This document shows positions 1-5,992 of a DNA stretch of 29,022 nucleotides, piece after piece. Within the stretch, counting starts at the first letter, position 1. Each line of letters starts with the position of its first letter. The stretch comes from a virus, in IMG/VR virus record IMGVR_UViG_3300045806_000020, positions 1 through 29,022 of that record; one strand, written 5' to 3'. The notes under the pieces are model-generated. The model made no database searches, was not told where the DNA came from, and worked only from the letters and a program-made list of their open reading frames with translations. The position numbers and the translations under genes were made by a program.

Positions 1-768
1 GAGATTGTAGCAAATTTAAGCATAGACTTATACAATCCAATTTGCATTGATGATATTGAATTGCCCCTCGATCCATACCTTTTGGGTGTTATTATCGGAG
101 ATTGTGGGTTGACAAATTCAAATATCGGTTTCTCGACTGCAGATGATGAAATGGTCAAAAATGTAAATTCCGTATTGCCGGTTGGATATGGGTGTGTTAA
201 AGTTTTATCGAAATACGAATACAATATCAGGGAATTGACTAAAACACAACCAGTGAATGAAATAAAAGAAAAATTGAAAGCAATTGGAATTGATGGTAAA
301 TTGTCGTATGATAAATTCATACCGGAATATTATAAAAATAGTTCAATCAAACAAAAATTACATCTACTACAAGGTTTATTGGATACTGATGGCACTGTAG
401 GCAATAAAAAACACAGTGGTTGCGTTTCTTTTTGCACCAGCAGTGTTAGGTTATCTCAAGATGTGTGTGATCTCGTTCGGTCTATTGGTGGCAAATGTTC
501 AATTTCATCAAAAACTTCATATTTCACATATAAAGGTATTAAAAAGCAAGGACATGACGCATACATTTTGAATATATCATATAAAAATCCCAAAGAGCTA
601 TTCCGACTTTCCAGGAAGAAAGATAGGTGTGTCGAAAATTGTGATTTGGATCAATATCGAAGACGCATTAAAGATATACAATTTATTGGAAATGAAGAGT
701 GTCAGTGTATCATGGTGGATGATGAATCACATCTATATGTTACGGACGATTACATTTTAACCCACAAC
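1..768 (+). other. LAGLIDADG intein inserted in PhoH Walker A (5' end outside window)
   Basis: The translated segment carries two dodecapeptide motifs typical of LAGLIDADG homing endonucleases: LGVIIGDCGL (about 82-111) and LLQGLLDTDGTVG (about 364-402). It ends with YVTDDYILTHN and is followed by Thr. This matches intein C-terminal block G with the conserved His-Asn, and Thr as the +1 extein nucleophile. The boundary at 768/769 follows from that match. Insertion between Lys and Thr of the P-loop is a typical intein position because the target is highly conserved. The N-terminal splicing block is upstream of the window and could not be examined. Confidence 0.92.
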
Positions 769-1323
769 ACTTTTTGTGCATTGTATAAAGCCATAGAGGA
801 AGTATTAGACAAGAATAACCCATTCAAGAAAGTTATTGTGGTTAGATCGGCAGTTCAGGGTCGCGAGATTGGACATTTGCCTGGGAGTGTTGACGAGAAG
901 ATGGAAATCTACCAACAACCATATGTCCAGATTTGTGATACACTTTTCGGACGTAAAGATGCATGGTCTAGACTAGCCGAACAGGGTTTTGTTGAATTCA
1001 TATCCACATCATTCATTCGAGGTATGAGTTTTGATGATGCTATTGTTATTGTAGACGAAATGCAAAATCTTACATTTGAAGAAATTGACACAGTGATGAC
1101 TCGTGTTGGGCATAGATCGAAGATTATTTGGTGTGGTGATTATCGCCAGACTGACCTAAATAAGAAGCGCAATGATGTGTCTGGTATATTGAAATTCTTT
1201 GATATTGCTATGCACATGGAGTCATTCACCAAGATTGAATTTGATGTGAATGATATTGTTAGGTCTAGTTTGGTTAGAGACTATATTATTGCCAAGCTTA
1301 AGATAGAAGACACTATGTATTGA
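1..1323 (+). CDS. phoH: PhoH-like P-loop ATPase, 3' part, interrupted by an intein
   Basis: The frame is open from the first base, so the gene begins upstream of the window. After the intein ends at 768, the C-extein (769-1320) resumes with Thr-Phe-Cys-Ala-Leu, as expected directly after the GK of a Walker A loop. It continues with VVRSAVQGREIGHLPG (PhoH family), a Walker B AIVIVDEMQN at 1039-1068, and the sensor-like TRVGHRSKIIWCGDYRQTDL. PhoH proteins are cytoplasmic ATPases, probably helicase- or RNase-associated, and are common in T4-like phages; the phage role is not settled. The first half of the ATPase, including most of Walker A, is outside the window. A late promoter starts two bases after the stop codon, so the next gene is transcribed separately. 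Confidence 0.9.
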   Translation, partial: EIVANLSIDLYNPICIDDIELPLDPYLLGVIIGDCGLTNSNIGFSTADDEMVKNVNSVLPVGYGCVKVLSKYEYNIRELTKTQPVNEIKEKLKAIGIDGKLSYDKFIPEYYKNSSIKQKLHLLQGLLDTDGTVGNKKHSGCVSFCTSSVRLSQDVCDLVRSIGGKCSISSKTSYFTYKGIKKQGHDAYILNISYKNPKELFRLSRKKDRCVENCDLDQYRRRIKDIQFIGNEECQCIMVDDESHLYVTDDYILTHNTFCALYKAIEEVLDKNNPFKKVIVVRSAVQGREIGHLPGSVDEKMEIYQQPYVQICDTLFGRKDAWSRLAEQGFVEFISTSFIRGMSFDDAIVIVDEMQNLTFEEIDTVMTRVGHRSKIIWCGDYRQTDLNKKRNDVSGILKFFDIAMHMESFTKIEFDVNDIVRSSLVRDYIIAKLKIEDTMY

Positions 1324-1324
1324 T

Positions 1325-1332
1325 TATAAATA
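1325..1332 (+). promoter_or_regulatory. T4-type late promoter TATAAATA
   Basis: Exact match to the T4 late -10 element, lying just after the phoH stop codon and 30 bases before the ATG of the glycine-rich tail protein. There is no -35 element, as expected for gp55/gp33-dependent promoters. The same NATAAATA element recurs before other structural genes in this window at a similar distance. Confidence 0.8.
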
Positions 1333-1362
1333 CAAGAATAAGATCGTCAAGAGAGGAAAAGA

Positions 1363-1980
1363 ATGTCAACTACGATAGGGAATGGAAATATAACATTTGG
1401 GGATGCAACTATTCAAAGCACCACATCAATGTTAACGGGGGGTTTTCAGAAATTCACTTCATCAGGAACCTTCACAATACCAGCTAATATCAAAAAATTA
1501 CAAGTTATCGTGGCCGGGGGTGGTGGTGGTGGTAGTGGTGTTGACACCAGCGCTGGTGGTAGTGGTGCAGGATGTGCCATTAAGTTTCTCACCGGATTAA
1601 CCCCATCCGCAACATTAAATGTCACCGTTGGCGCTGGTGGACTTTCTGACACCAACTCTGGTGGCAATAGTGTAGTGTATTCAGGCACACAATCAATATC
1701 CTCGATTACTGGTTCCGGCGGCGGTTTTGGTAATTATGGGTCCGCTGGTGGAGGGGCTTCTGGTGGTGATATTAATATTATAGGACAGGCAGCATCCGAC
1801 ACTATCGGGGGAGCAGGTGGGTCTAGCCACATTGCAGGTGGTGGTACTGGTAGTGGTAGTGTTGGCAGCGTCGGCGGCGACGGCGGCGTCGGCGGTGGTG
1901 GTGGTGGTGGTGGTTATGGTGGTGGTGGTACTGGTAGTGGTGGTAATGGTGGTGCCGGTCTTGTAATTTTTATGTGGTAG
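1363..1980 (+). CDS. Glycine-rich tail adhesin / tail-fibre tip protein
   Basis: 205 residues. The N-terminus (ITFGDATIQSTTS) resembles the short attachment segments of phage tail fibres. It is followed by FTSSGTFTIPANIKKLQVIV and then long Gly-Gly runs broken by Ser, Ala and Val, ending in GGAGLVIFMW. This is the layout of the glycine-rich domain found in many phage receptor-binding proteins, where polyglycine helices pack into a sandwich and the loops bind the host surface. A ribosome binding site (GAGAGGAAAA) precedes the ATG, and a TATAAATA late promoter lies 30 bases upstream. Long GGT tracts encode the glycine runs. The following gene resembles tail-fibre assembly proteins, which supports a host-recognition pair. 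The receptor is not predictable. Confidence 0.75.
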   Translation: MSTTIGNGNITFGDATIQSTTSMLTGGFQKFTSSGTFTIPANIKKLQVIVAGGGGGGSGVDTSAGGSGAGCAIKFLTGLTPSATLNVTVGAGGLSDTNSGGNSVVYSGTQSISSITGSGGGFGNYGSAGGGASGGDINIIGQAASDTIGGAGGSSHIAGGGTGSGSVGSVGGDGGVGGGGGGGGYGGGGTGSGGNGGAGLVIFMW

Positions 1981-1995
1981 AGAATGGGGAAATAT

Positions 1996-2427
1996 ATGAG
2001 ATATGTACAAGTAGTCAATAATATAGTATCAAACATAATTTTATGTGATGATTCAAATTATGCAAGTAATAATGGATTTATACAAGCCCCAGCCACCGTA
2101 AACATTGGTTGGTTATATGATGGAGCCGATTTCATCCCCCAATACATACCCCCAACCATCATGGATTTTGAAAATGCAGTGCAGTTGTATCTGGATTCTT
2201 ATGCGCAATCTTGGAAATATGAATCTATACTGTCCGCTGCAACATATCTAAATTCCACAAATATTCAATATCAAAAAGAAGCTGCAGCACTTATCCCATG
2301 GAGAGATCAAGTGTGGTCGAATTGTTATATAACATTGGCTGCTGTTGAGGCCAACACTATGCCAATGCCATCCAATACAGCAACATTCATTTCCACGCTA
2401 CCTCAACCACCAGCGAGACCAGTATGA
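1996..2427 (+). CDS. Probable tail-fibre assembly / chaperone-like protein
   Basis: About 143 residues from the ATG at 1996. That start is preferred because GGGGA lies five bases upstream; an in-frame ATG at 1984 has only a GAGA touching it. The N-terminal part (YVQVVNNIVSNIILCDD, then GWLYDGADFIP) matches the small N-terminal domain often seen in proteins encoded next to tail fibres. The C-terminal half (FENAVQLYLDSYAQSWKYES, later EAAALIPWRDQVWSNCYI) resembles the DUF4376/tail-fibre assembly type that follows fibre genes in many phages. Position directly after the glycine-rich adhesin fits a role in folding or attaching it. Assignment is by remembered family pattern and position only. It overlaps the next gene by four bases (ATGA). 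Confidence 0.6.
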   Translation: MRYVQVVNNIVSNIILCDDSNYASNNGFIQAPATVNIGWLYDGADFIPQYIPPTIMDFENAVQLYLDSYAQSWKYESILSAATYLNSTNIQYQKEAAALIPWRDQVWSNCYITLAAVEANTMPMPSNTATFISTLPQPPARPV

Positions 2428-2810
2428 TATTACAACTAAATTTCAAAGAAGAACTTATTCCATTGTATATCATTGGCTTGATTTGGTTCTTCTATGTACA
2501 ATTCGCCGGGGCCATTTCAGTGTATCGTTTAGCCATACAGAAAAAGTTAAACACAATCAACTTAATTGGTTATGCTCCATATTTGTTATTTTTCTTCTTA
2601 GTTGATATATTCTTAAATTGGACTGTGTTATTGATAATTGGAATCCCGCCAAAGGGTTGTACCACAATGTCGGATCGTTTTCAGGTATATCACTTAAACA
2701 CAAATCTAGACGGAACTCCATTTTCAGCAAATCAATTTCAGAGGTCGTTTGGAACATTTATATGTGAAAAACTACTAAACCCAATTGACCCTACAGGAAA
2801 TCACTGTTGA
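2424..2810 (+). CDS. Small membrane protein of unknown function, possibly lysis-related
   Basis: 128 residues, translationally coupled to the preceding gene through an ATGA overlap. Two hydrophobic segments are visible (about residues 11-33 and 47-75), followed by a polar C-terminal part ending ICEKLLNPIDPTGNHC. A similar C-terminus (leucine-rich segment, then Asn-Pro-x-Asp-Pro-x-Gly-x-His-Cys) is, as I recall, found in uncharacterised membrane proteins of several unrelated tailed phages near lysis genes. The next two genes are also small, and the second is another membrane protein, so a lysis cassette is possible. No spanin or classical holin hallmark is clear. Confidence 0.55.
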   Translation: MILQLNFKEELIPLYIIGLIWFFYVQFAGAISVYRLAIQKKLNTINLIGYAPYLLFFFLVDIFLNWTVLLIIGIPPKGCTTMSDRFQVYHLNTNLDGTPFSANQFQRSFGTFICEKLLNPIDPTGNHC

Positions 2811-2813
2811 AAA

Positions 2814-3020
2814 ATGCTAAGTCAAATCGACCCTTATGATGAAGAGTTGTTGCCTAATGTAAGAAATGCTTTGATTGAAATGCTACGTAAACAAGAAGAT
2901 TACGTTTGGCAAGGTAGAGCGCGTGATGCCCATGGGGCTGGTACTATGATATGGATATTATGGACGCATTTAAATGATACGCCAAATTTCACAGACCCTA
3001 CCAATTTTGATCACATATGA
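2814..3020 (+). CDS. Small hypothetical protein
   Basis: 68 residues and acidic, with no membrane segment. The composition is compact (DPYDEELLPNVRNALIEMLR, then a Trp-rich middle with AGTMIWILWTHL). I do not recognise a family. It starts three bases after the preceding stop and overlaps the next ATG by four bases, so it is embedded in a translationally coupled group. It has no strong Shine-Dalgarno sequence (AGGAAA is about 15 bases upstream), consistent with coupling. Confidence 0.55.
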   Translation: MLSQIDPYDEELLPNVRNALIEMLRKQEDYVWQGRARDAHGAGTMIWILWTHLNDTPNFTDPTNFDHI

Positions 3021-3370
3021 AACCATCAATAGATTTTATAACCTTGTTTACCAATATAAACTTTTTAGTATTCATCGTGTTTTGTATCATATTCTTCCTC
3101 ATAGTGGGAATAGTGTGGTCGTGGCACCATGATGATAAGAATAATTTCGACCTACAACAAGTCTTAGTAGATAATACAACAGGTAAAGTAGCTATCGAAA
3201 AAGTTGGATTTATGACTGCGTTGGCTATTGGATCATTCGGTTTCATTGCACTACTGTTTCAAGAGAAAATGACAGAATGGTATGCAGGATTGTATATGGG
3301 AACTTTCGCTGTCGCCAGACTAGGTAGTTCATGGATATCAATCAAAAAGTATATAGCAGACAAGTTATAA
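3017..3370 (+). CDS. Holin-like small membrane protein
   Basis: 117 residues with one strong hydrophobic segment (about 11-36) and two weaker ones (about 62-80 and 86-105), and a short polar loop with paired His and Asp between the first two. The motif VDNTTGKVAIEKVGFMTALA, followed by a small membrane pair ending in Lys-rich residues, resembles putative holin or membrane proteins I recall from other large phages. Size, topology, and position upstream of a cell-wall hydrolase (4634-5113) are compatible with a holin, but no experimentally defined holin family is evident. It starts in an ATGA overlap with the preceding gene. Confidence 0.55.
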   Translation: MKPSIDFITLFTNINFLVFIVFCIIFFLIVGIVWSWHHDDKNNFDLQQVLVDNTTGKVAIEKVGFMTALAIGSFGFIALLFQEKMTEWYAGLYMGTFAVARLGSSWISIKKYIADKL

Positions 3371-3373
3371 ATA
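3366..3373 (+). promoter_or_regulatory. T4-type late promoter TATAAATA
   Basis: Exact late-promoter consensus overlapping the stop codon (3368-3370) of the preceding gene and lying 26 bases before the ATG at 3400. The spacing matches the other late promoters here. Confidence 0.75.
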
Positions 3374-3399
3374 ATACTACACAATAAACAGGATTAACC

Positions 3400-4092
3400 A
3401 TGTACCTAACAGAAGAACAAGTTCAAGCTCGTGAAGATATTTTCATTGATCTAATTGAAGCAATATCAAAGAGTCACTATGATCTAAATGAAGAATATAT
3501 CATGACCGAAGATGATGCATATATCACTTCAATCTTGATGGACTTCTTTGTTGAAAATTATAAACAACCAACGATGCGCGACTCTGTGGTTGAATCATAC
3601 ACGGGTGTTGGTCCCAATGATGAATTGTTCGAAGCAATGATCACATTGATGTTAGACGAATCTATCGGGTCATTTGTGGCTGGTGCTGCACATGGTCTAA
3701 ATAAAGTATTTGCTAACAAGAAACAACAAAGAACTGGTGGTAATGTTAGAAGCACTGCACATGCAGCTAGACGTGCCAAGAGTAAGTATGATCTGGTTGG
3801 TGATAAATCTGAAGGCAAGCCTGTAAATACACTATCTGGAGCATTCCATGCAGGTAAACTAAAGACTGCTGGCGCTAAGATGCAAAAAGCGGCTGATAAG
3901 AAGCATGATGCAGAACAAGAACATGCGGCTGCAACAAAAGCACATTCTGACATTGTGGCTAAACAGAAGAATCTAGCACAAAGAATTGACACTGGCATTT
4001 CCAATGTAAAGAATAAAGTGACTGGTGCTGTCAAGTCTGGTGCCAATAAGGTTGCTGGTGCAATTGGCCGGGTGGCGGGTCATTTTGCATAG
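3400..4092 (+). CDS. Lys/Ala-rich late protein of unknown function, candidate internal virion protein
   Basis: 230 residues. The N-terminal 80 residues are acidic and helical. The C-terminal 120 are rich in Ala, Lys, Gly and His, with no long hydrophobic stretch, resembling DNA-binding or internal head proteins in composition. Two tripeptides followed by Ala, LIE|A at residues 18-21 and LFE|A at 76-79, fit the (Leu/Ile)-x-Glu|(Ala/Gly) cleavage pattern of T4 prohead protease gp21. That would suit a packaged, processed protein, but such short motifs can occur by chance. Expression from a TATAAATA promoter and a strong terminator right after the gene show it is a discrete late unit. No family was recognised. 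Confidence 0.7.
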   Translation: MYLTEEQVQAREDIFIDLIEAISKSHYDLNEEYIMTEDDAYITSILMDFFVENYKQPTMRDSVVESYTGVGPNDELFEAMITLMLDESIGSFVAGAAHGLNKVFANKKQQRTGGNVRSTAHAARRAKSKYDLVGDKSEGKPVNTLSGAFHAGKLKTAGAKMQKAADKKHDAEQEHAAATKAHSDIVAKQKNLAQRIDTGISNVKNKVTGAVKSGANKVAGAIGRVAGHFA

Positions 4093-4114
4093 ATAGTTGT
4101 TGTTCTTTTGCAAC

Positions 4115-4144
4115 AGGGCCACTTGACTGTGGCCTTATTTCTTT
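4115..4144 (+). terminator. Rho-independent terminator
   Basis: Perfect six-base-pair stem GGCCAC (4117-4122) with GTGGCC (4129-4134), a six-base loop, and a T-rich tail (4135-4144). It lies 24 bases after the stop codon of the preceding gene and separates the late unit from the small gene and tmRNA downstream. Confidence 0.8.
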
Positions 4145-4175
4145 GTACAATACACACAATCGAAAGGATAATGTA

Positions 4176-4331
4176 ATGAAACAGAAAAACATCATCAAGG
4201 AAATGTACAAGGCATGTGTCAATCACGATCTGAACAAACAGAAAGAATTGTACATGGAAGAATTGCGCAAAATCTTCAAGCGCAAAGAATCTGGAAAGCC
4301 GTTTAGTCCGAAATGGACTGTTGTCCAGTAA
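4176..4331 (+). CDS. Small hypothetical protein, 51 residues
   Basis: Start chosen at 4176 because AAGGA (4164-4168) lies seven bases upstream. The frame is open from 4143 but that ATG has no ribosome binding site. The product is basic and strongly helical ([20 protein letters not shown], then [16 protein letters not shown]), ending SPKWTVVQ. No family was recognised. The stop codon lies just before the tmRNA acceptor piece, so the two may share a transcript. Confidence 0.55.
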   Translation: MKQKNIIKEMYKACVNHDLNKQKELYMEELRKIFKRKESGKPFSPKWTVVQ

Positions 4332-4398
4332 TAATGGTAGTAAACCTTTTGTAAGAAAGGTATGGAACACGCCGGGGCAGTACCGGCCCGGTCCACCA

Positions 4399-4447
4399 TA
4401 AGCATATCAGTACATACGGTCTATATAACGACAGGTGTGCTTATGAT
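4399..4447 (+). other. Intervening sequence of the permuted pre-tmRNA
   Basis: This segment joins the CCA end of the acceptor piece to the mature 5' end of the coding piece. Its flanks form an eight-base-pair stem (CATAAGCA 4397-4404 with TGCTTATG 4438-4445) that stacks on the acceptor helix. It would be removed during processing, by RNase P at the 4448 side and by 3' nucleases after CCA. The boundaries are inferred from the pairing. Confidence 0.8.
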
Positions 4448-4533
4448 GGGCCGGAACTAGTTTCGACTCCGTAATGAGTAAGATGAAGAGGCTACCCGAC
4501 ATATCGAGTCGTAAAAAGTAAATCAAAATAAAT

Positions 4534-4566
4534 GCAAATGAAAGCGTTTACAGTCTAGCTGCATAA
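4534..4566 (+). other. tmRNA tag reading frame, ANESVYSLAA
   Basis: Ten codons from GCA (4534) to GCA (4561), then TAA. The tag begins Ala-Asn-Glu and ends Leu-Ala-Ala, like known proteolysis tags such as E. coli ANDENYALAA. The stop codon lies in a small hairpin (TAGCT 4556-4560 with AGCTA 4566-4570), as in helix 5 of tmRNA. The Leu-Ala-Ala end should be recognised by ClpXP-type proteases, which is inference from known tags. Confidence 0.9.
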
Positions 4567-4633
4567 GCTAACTTGAGGTTTCGTTGACTGTCCTCATCAT
4601 CCAATCAGTCAACATCATTTAACTAAAGAGACT

Positions 4634-5113
4634 ATGACAAAGAAATTCATAATAGCCATCTTCGCATTTTTTATTCTCACTAACCCCCAAGTAACAGACA
4701 CTCTAAACATAACGGACGTAAATTTCACCAAAGAACTCTTTTGCTTGTCATCGAATATTTACCATGAATCTTCTGGTGAGTCCATTGAAGGTAAGAAAGC
4801 CATTGCACAGATAGTCATCAATCGCACACAGGACGCACATTTTCCTTCTGGTATATGTGAAGTTGTGTATGAAAAGCATGGGAAAGTGCATCAATTTAGC
4901 TGGACATCCAATCCAAACAAAAAGATCACAGACAATGTTACGTGGCAGGAATGTTTGTATATTGCACGTCAAGCCCTAACGGGACACACGCAACATAAAA
5001 AGCTAGAGCAGACCAATGCGCTGTTTTATCATGCGGATTATGTTCACCCAAAGTGGAATAAGAAACACATAATCACCAAGATAGGTAGACACATCTTCTA
5101 CACAAAGTTGTAG
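4634..5113 (+). CDS. SleB-type cell-wall hydrolase (probable endolysin)
   Basis: 159 residues. The N-terminus is a signal or membrane-anchor segment (Lys-Lys, then a hydrophobic stretch, residues 3-17), so export by Sec is likely. The rest matches the SleB/CwlJ hydrolase family (Hydrolase_2): LSSNIYHESSGES (39-50, with Glu45 the probable catalytic acid), AIAQIVINR, FPSGICEVVYE, HQFSW (86-90) and ALFYHADYVHPKW (129-141). These enzymes act on the peptidoglycan glycan strand. As a single-domain exported hydrolase it is the best endolysin candidate in the window. It starts 20 bases after the last tmRNA pairing, with AAAGAG as ribosome binding site, and may share its transcript. Confidence 0.85.
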   Translation: MTKKFIIAIFAFFILTNPQVTDTLNITDVNFTKELFCLSSNIYHESSGESIEGKKAIAQIVINRTQDAHFPSGICEVVYEKHGKVHQFSWTSNPNKKITDNVTWQECLYIARQALTGHTQHKKLEQTNALFYHADYVHPKWNKKHIITKIGRHIFYTKL

Positions 5114-5142
5114 TTGACATTAGTCATGTGAAGTGATATAAT
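5114..5142 (+). promoter_or_regulatory. Consensus sigma-70 promoter
   Basis: Perfect -35 TTGACA (5114-5119) and perfect -10 TATAAT (5137-5142), separated by exactly 17 bases. The predicted start near 5149 gives a leader of about 22 bases containing GGAG (5161-5164) before the gp33 gene. It should be read by unmodified host RNA polymerase and so drive gp33, gp59 and following genes early or in mid infection. Confidence 0.9.
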
Positions 5143-5171
5143 GTGGATTACCGAATTATTGGAGAACTACC

Positions 5172-5393
5172 ATTCCTACAAAAGACGAAATTACTGAATT
5201 TAGCATTGCTGTCGAAGAACTAGCTGACCTAAAAGATATCACATGTATAGAGGCTGTGGTTGAACATTGTGAATCCACAGGAATGGAAATTGAAGTGGCA
5301 GCAACGCTAGTGAGTACACATCTAAAGGCCCGTATCAAAGAAGAGGCACAATCCGTCAACCTTATTAAGAAGACCGAAAAACTCCCAATATGA
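5172..5393 (+). CDS. 33: gp33-like late transcription coactivator, ATT start
   Basis: 73 residues. The open frame begins after a TAA at 5139-5141 and has no ATG, GTG or TTG before the conserved region. ATT at 5172, seven bases after a GGAG ribosome binding site, is the best start. The sequence follows T4 gp33: a helical segment (EFSIAVEELADLKDITCIEA), then a second helix (HLKARIKEEAQSVNLI), ending EKLPI. gp33 bridges RNA polymerase and the sliding clamp to activate late promoters. The C-terminus is shorter than T4's clamp-binding tail. Overlap with gp59 by four bases (ATGA) and the gene order 33-59-32 support the call. Because it lacks a standard start, gene callers will probably miss it. Confidence 0.8.
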   Translation: MPTKDEITEFSIAVEELADLKDITCIEAVVEHCESTGMEIEVAATLVSTHLKARIKEEAQSVNLIKKTEKLPI

Positions 5394-5992
5394 GCGATAA
5401 CAATGGTTATGTGTGTTTCATGGAATACAATGCAATCAAAACGCATTTCAATTCAAAGAAATATGATTACCACAAATACCACGGTAAAACGAATGTCCCA
5501 AAAGAGACATTCCTAAGGCGCAAAGATCGATACTCATTCATCCGTATGGCTAAGAAATATAGCCTGGAAGATGCCAAATCATTTTTCATAGCTAATCTTG
5601 TATATCGTAGTAGTTCATGGGTTGGTGATATGCTCACGCCAGAAGGTGAAGATGCTTTTAAAATGTGGCAAAAAAACAACCAGAGCTTGCAATATCTGTT
5701 CAAGTCTGATATAATGAAACTTACCGAGAAATATGAAAACCCTTTGGTTATGCTACAGACAGTGGACGGCCAACTTCCGCCATTACTGAAAGATGTGATG
5801 TGTAAAGATATCATGATCGAAACATTGACTATCATGAACGATATAATGGGATTCTTCAATGCTTGGGATAAGACCATATCAGACGATATCATTTGGCCTG
5901 AATATAGAATGAAATGTGTGAAATATGCACCATTCATAGAATATGATAAGTCAAAATTTAAACAAATCATAAAGGAACAGTGTAGTGTATAA
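5390..5992 (+). CDS. 59: gp59-like loader of replicative helicase
   Basis: 200 residues, close to T4 gp59 (217). Family features are visible: FNSKKYDYHKYHGKTNV, FLRRKDRYSFIRMAKKY, then DAKSFFIANLVYRSSSWVGD, which aligns with the T4 segment around FISNLVANQDAWIGD. The C-terminal half is helical (ETLTIMNDIMGFFNAWDK), as expected. gp59 binds fork DNA and gp32 and loads the gp41 helicase. It sits between gp33 and gp32 genes as in T4, with only the HAD gene inserted before gp32. Translation is coupled to gp33 by the ATGA overlap. Confidence 0.85.
   Translation: MSDNNGYVCFMEYNAIKTHFNSKKYDYHKYHGKTNVPKETFLRRKDRYSFIRMAKKYSLEDAKSFFIANLVYRSSSWVGDMLTPEGEDAFKMWQKNNQSLQYLFKSDIMKLTEKYENPLVMLQTVDGQLPPLLKDVMCKDIMIETLTIMNDIMGFFNAWDKTISDDIIWPEYRMKCVKYAPFIEYDKSKFKQIIKEQCSV

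Larger units (their letters stand above)
4340..4613 (+). ncRNA. ssrA: Circularly permuted (two-piece) tmRNA
   Basis: The order is acceptor piece, intervening sequence, coding piece. Acceptor piece: hairpin CCTTT/AAAGG (4345-4360); P2 strand TATGGA (4361-4366); T-stem GCCGG/CCGGC (4371-4375, 4383-4387) with a seven-base loop; acceptor strand CCGGTCC (4388-4394); then A and an encoded CCA (4396-4398). Coding piece: GGGCCGG (4448-4454) pairs all seven positions with 4388-4394, and the third pair is G-U, the alanine identity pair of tmRNA. The D-region contains TTTCGAC, like the E. coli ATTCGAC. TCCGTA (4468-4473) completes P2. GTAAAAAG (4511-4518) lies 15 bases before the resume GCA, the same spacing as in E. 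coli. A ten-codon tag (4534-4566) follows. Downstream is an H-type pseudoknot: TGAGG/CCTCA (4574-4578, 4592-4596) and GTTGACTG/CAGTCAAC (4583-4590, 4606-4613). The outer ends are estimates. The T-loop GGCAGTA is not canonical. Confidence 0.93.

Noticed and set aside
1693-2010. Thr-rich open frame on the minus strand opposite the glycine-rich adhesin
   Set aside because: It is a mirror of GGT repeats (ACC codons), has no ribosome binding site, and is biased only by the plus-strand gene.
2345-2605. Additional gene overlapping the membrane-protein gene
   Set aside because: It overlaps two better-supported genes in other frames and has neither a ribosome binding site nor a recognisable sequence.
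4143-4175. Earlier start (ATG at 4143) for the 51-residue gene
   Set aside because: No ribosome binding site precedes it, it begins in the terminator's T tract, and AAGGA sits correctly before the ATG at 4176.
4371-4398. Ordinary tRNA 3' half with CCA
   Set aside because: The sequence upstream has no D-arm or anticodon arm, and the matching acceptor strand lies downstream at 4448. This order fits only a permuted tmRNA.
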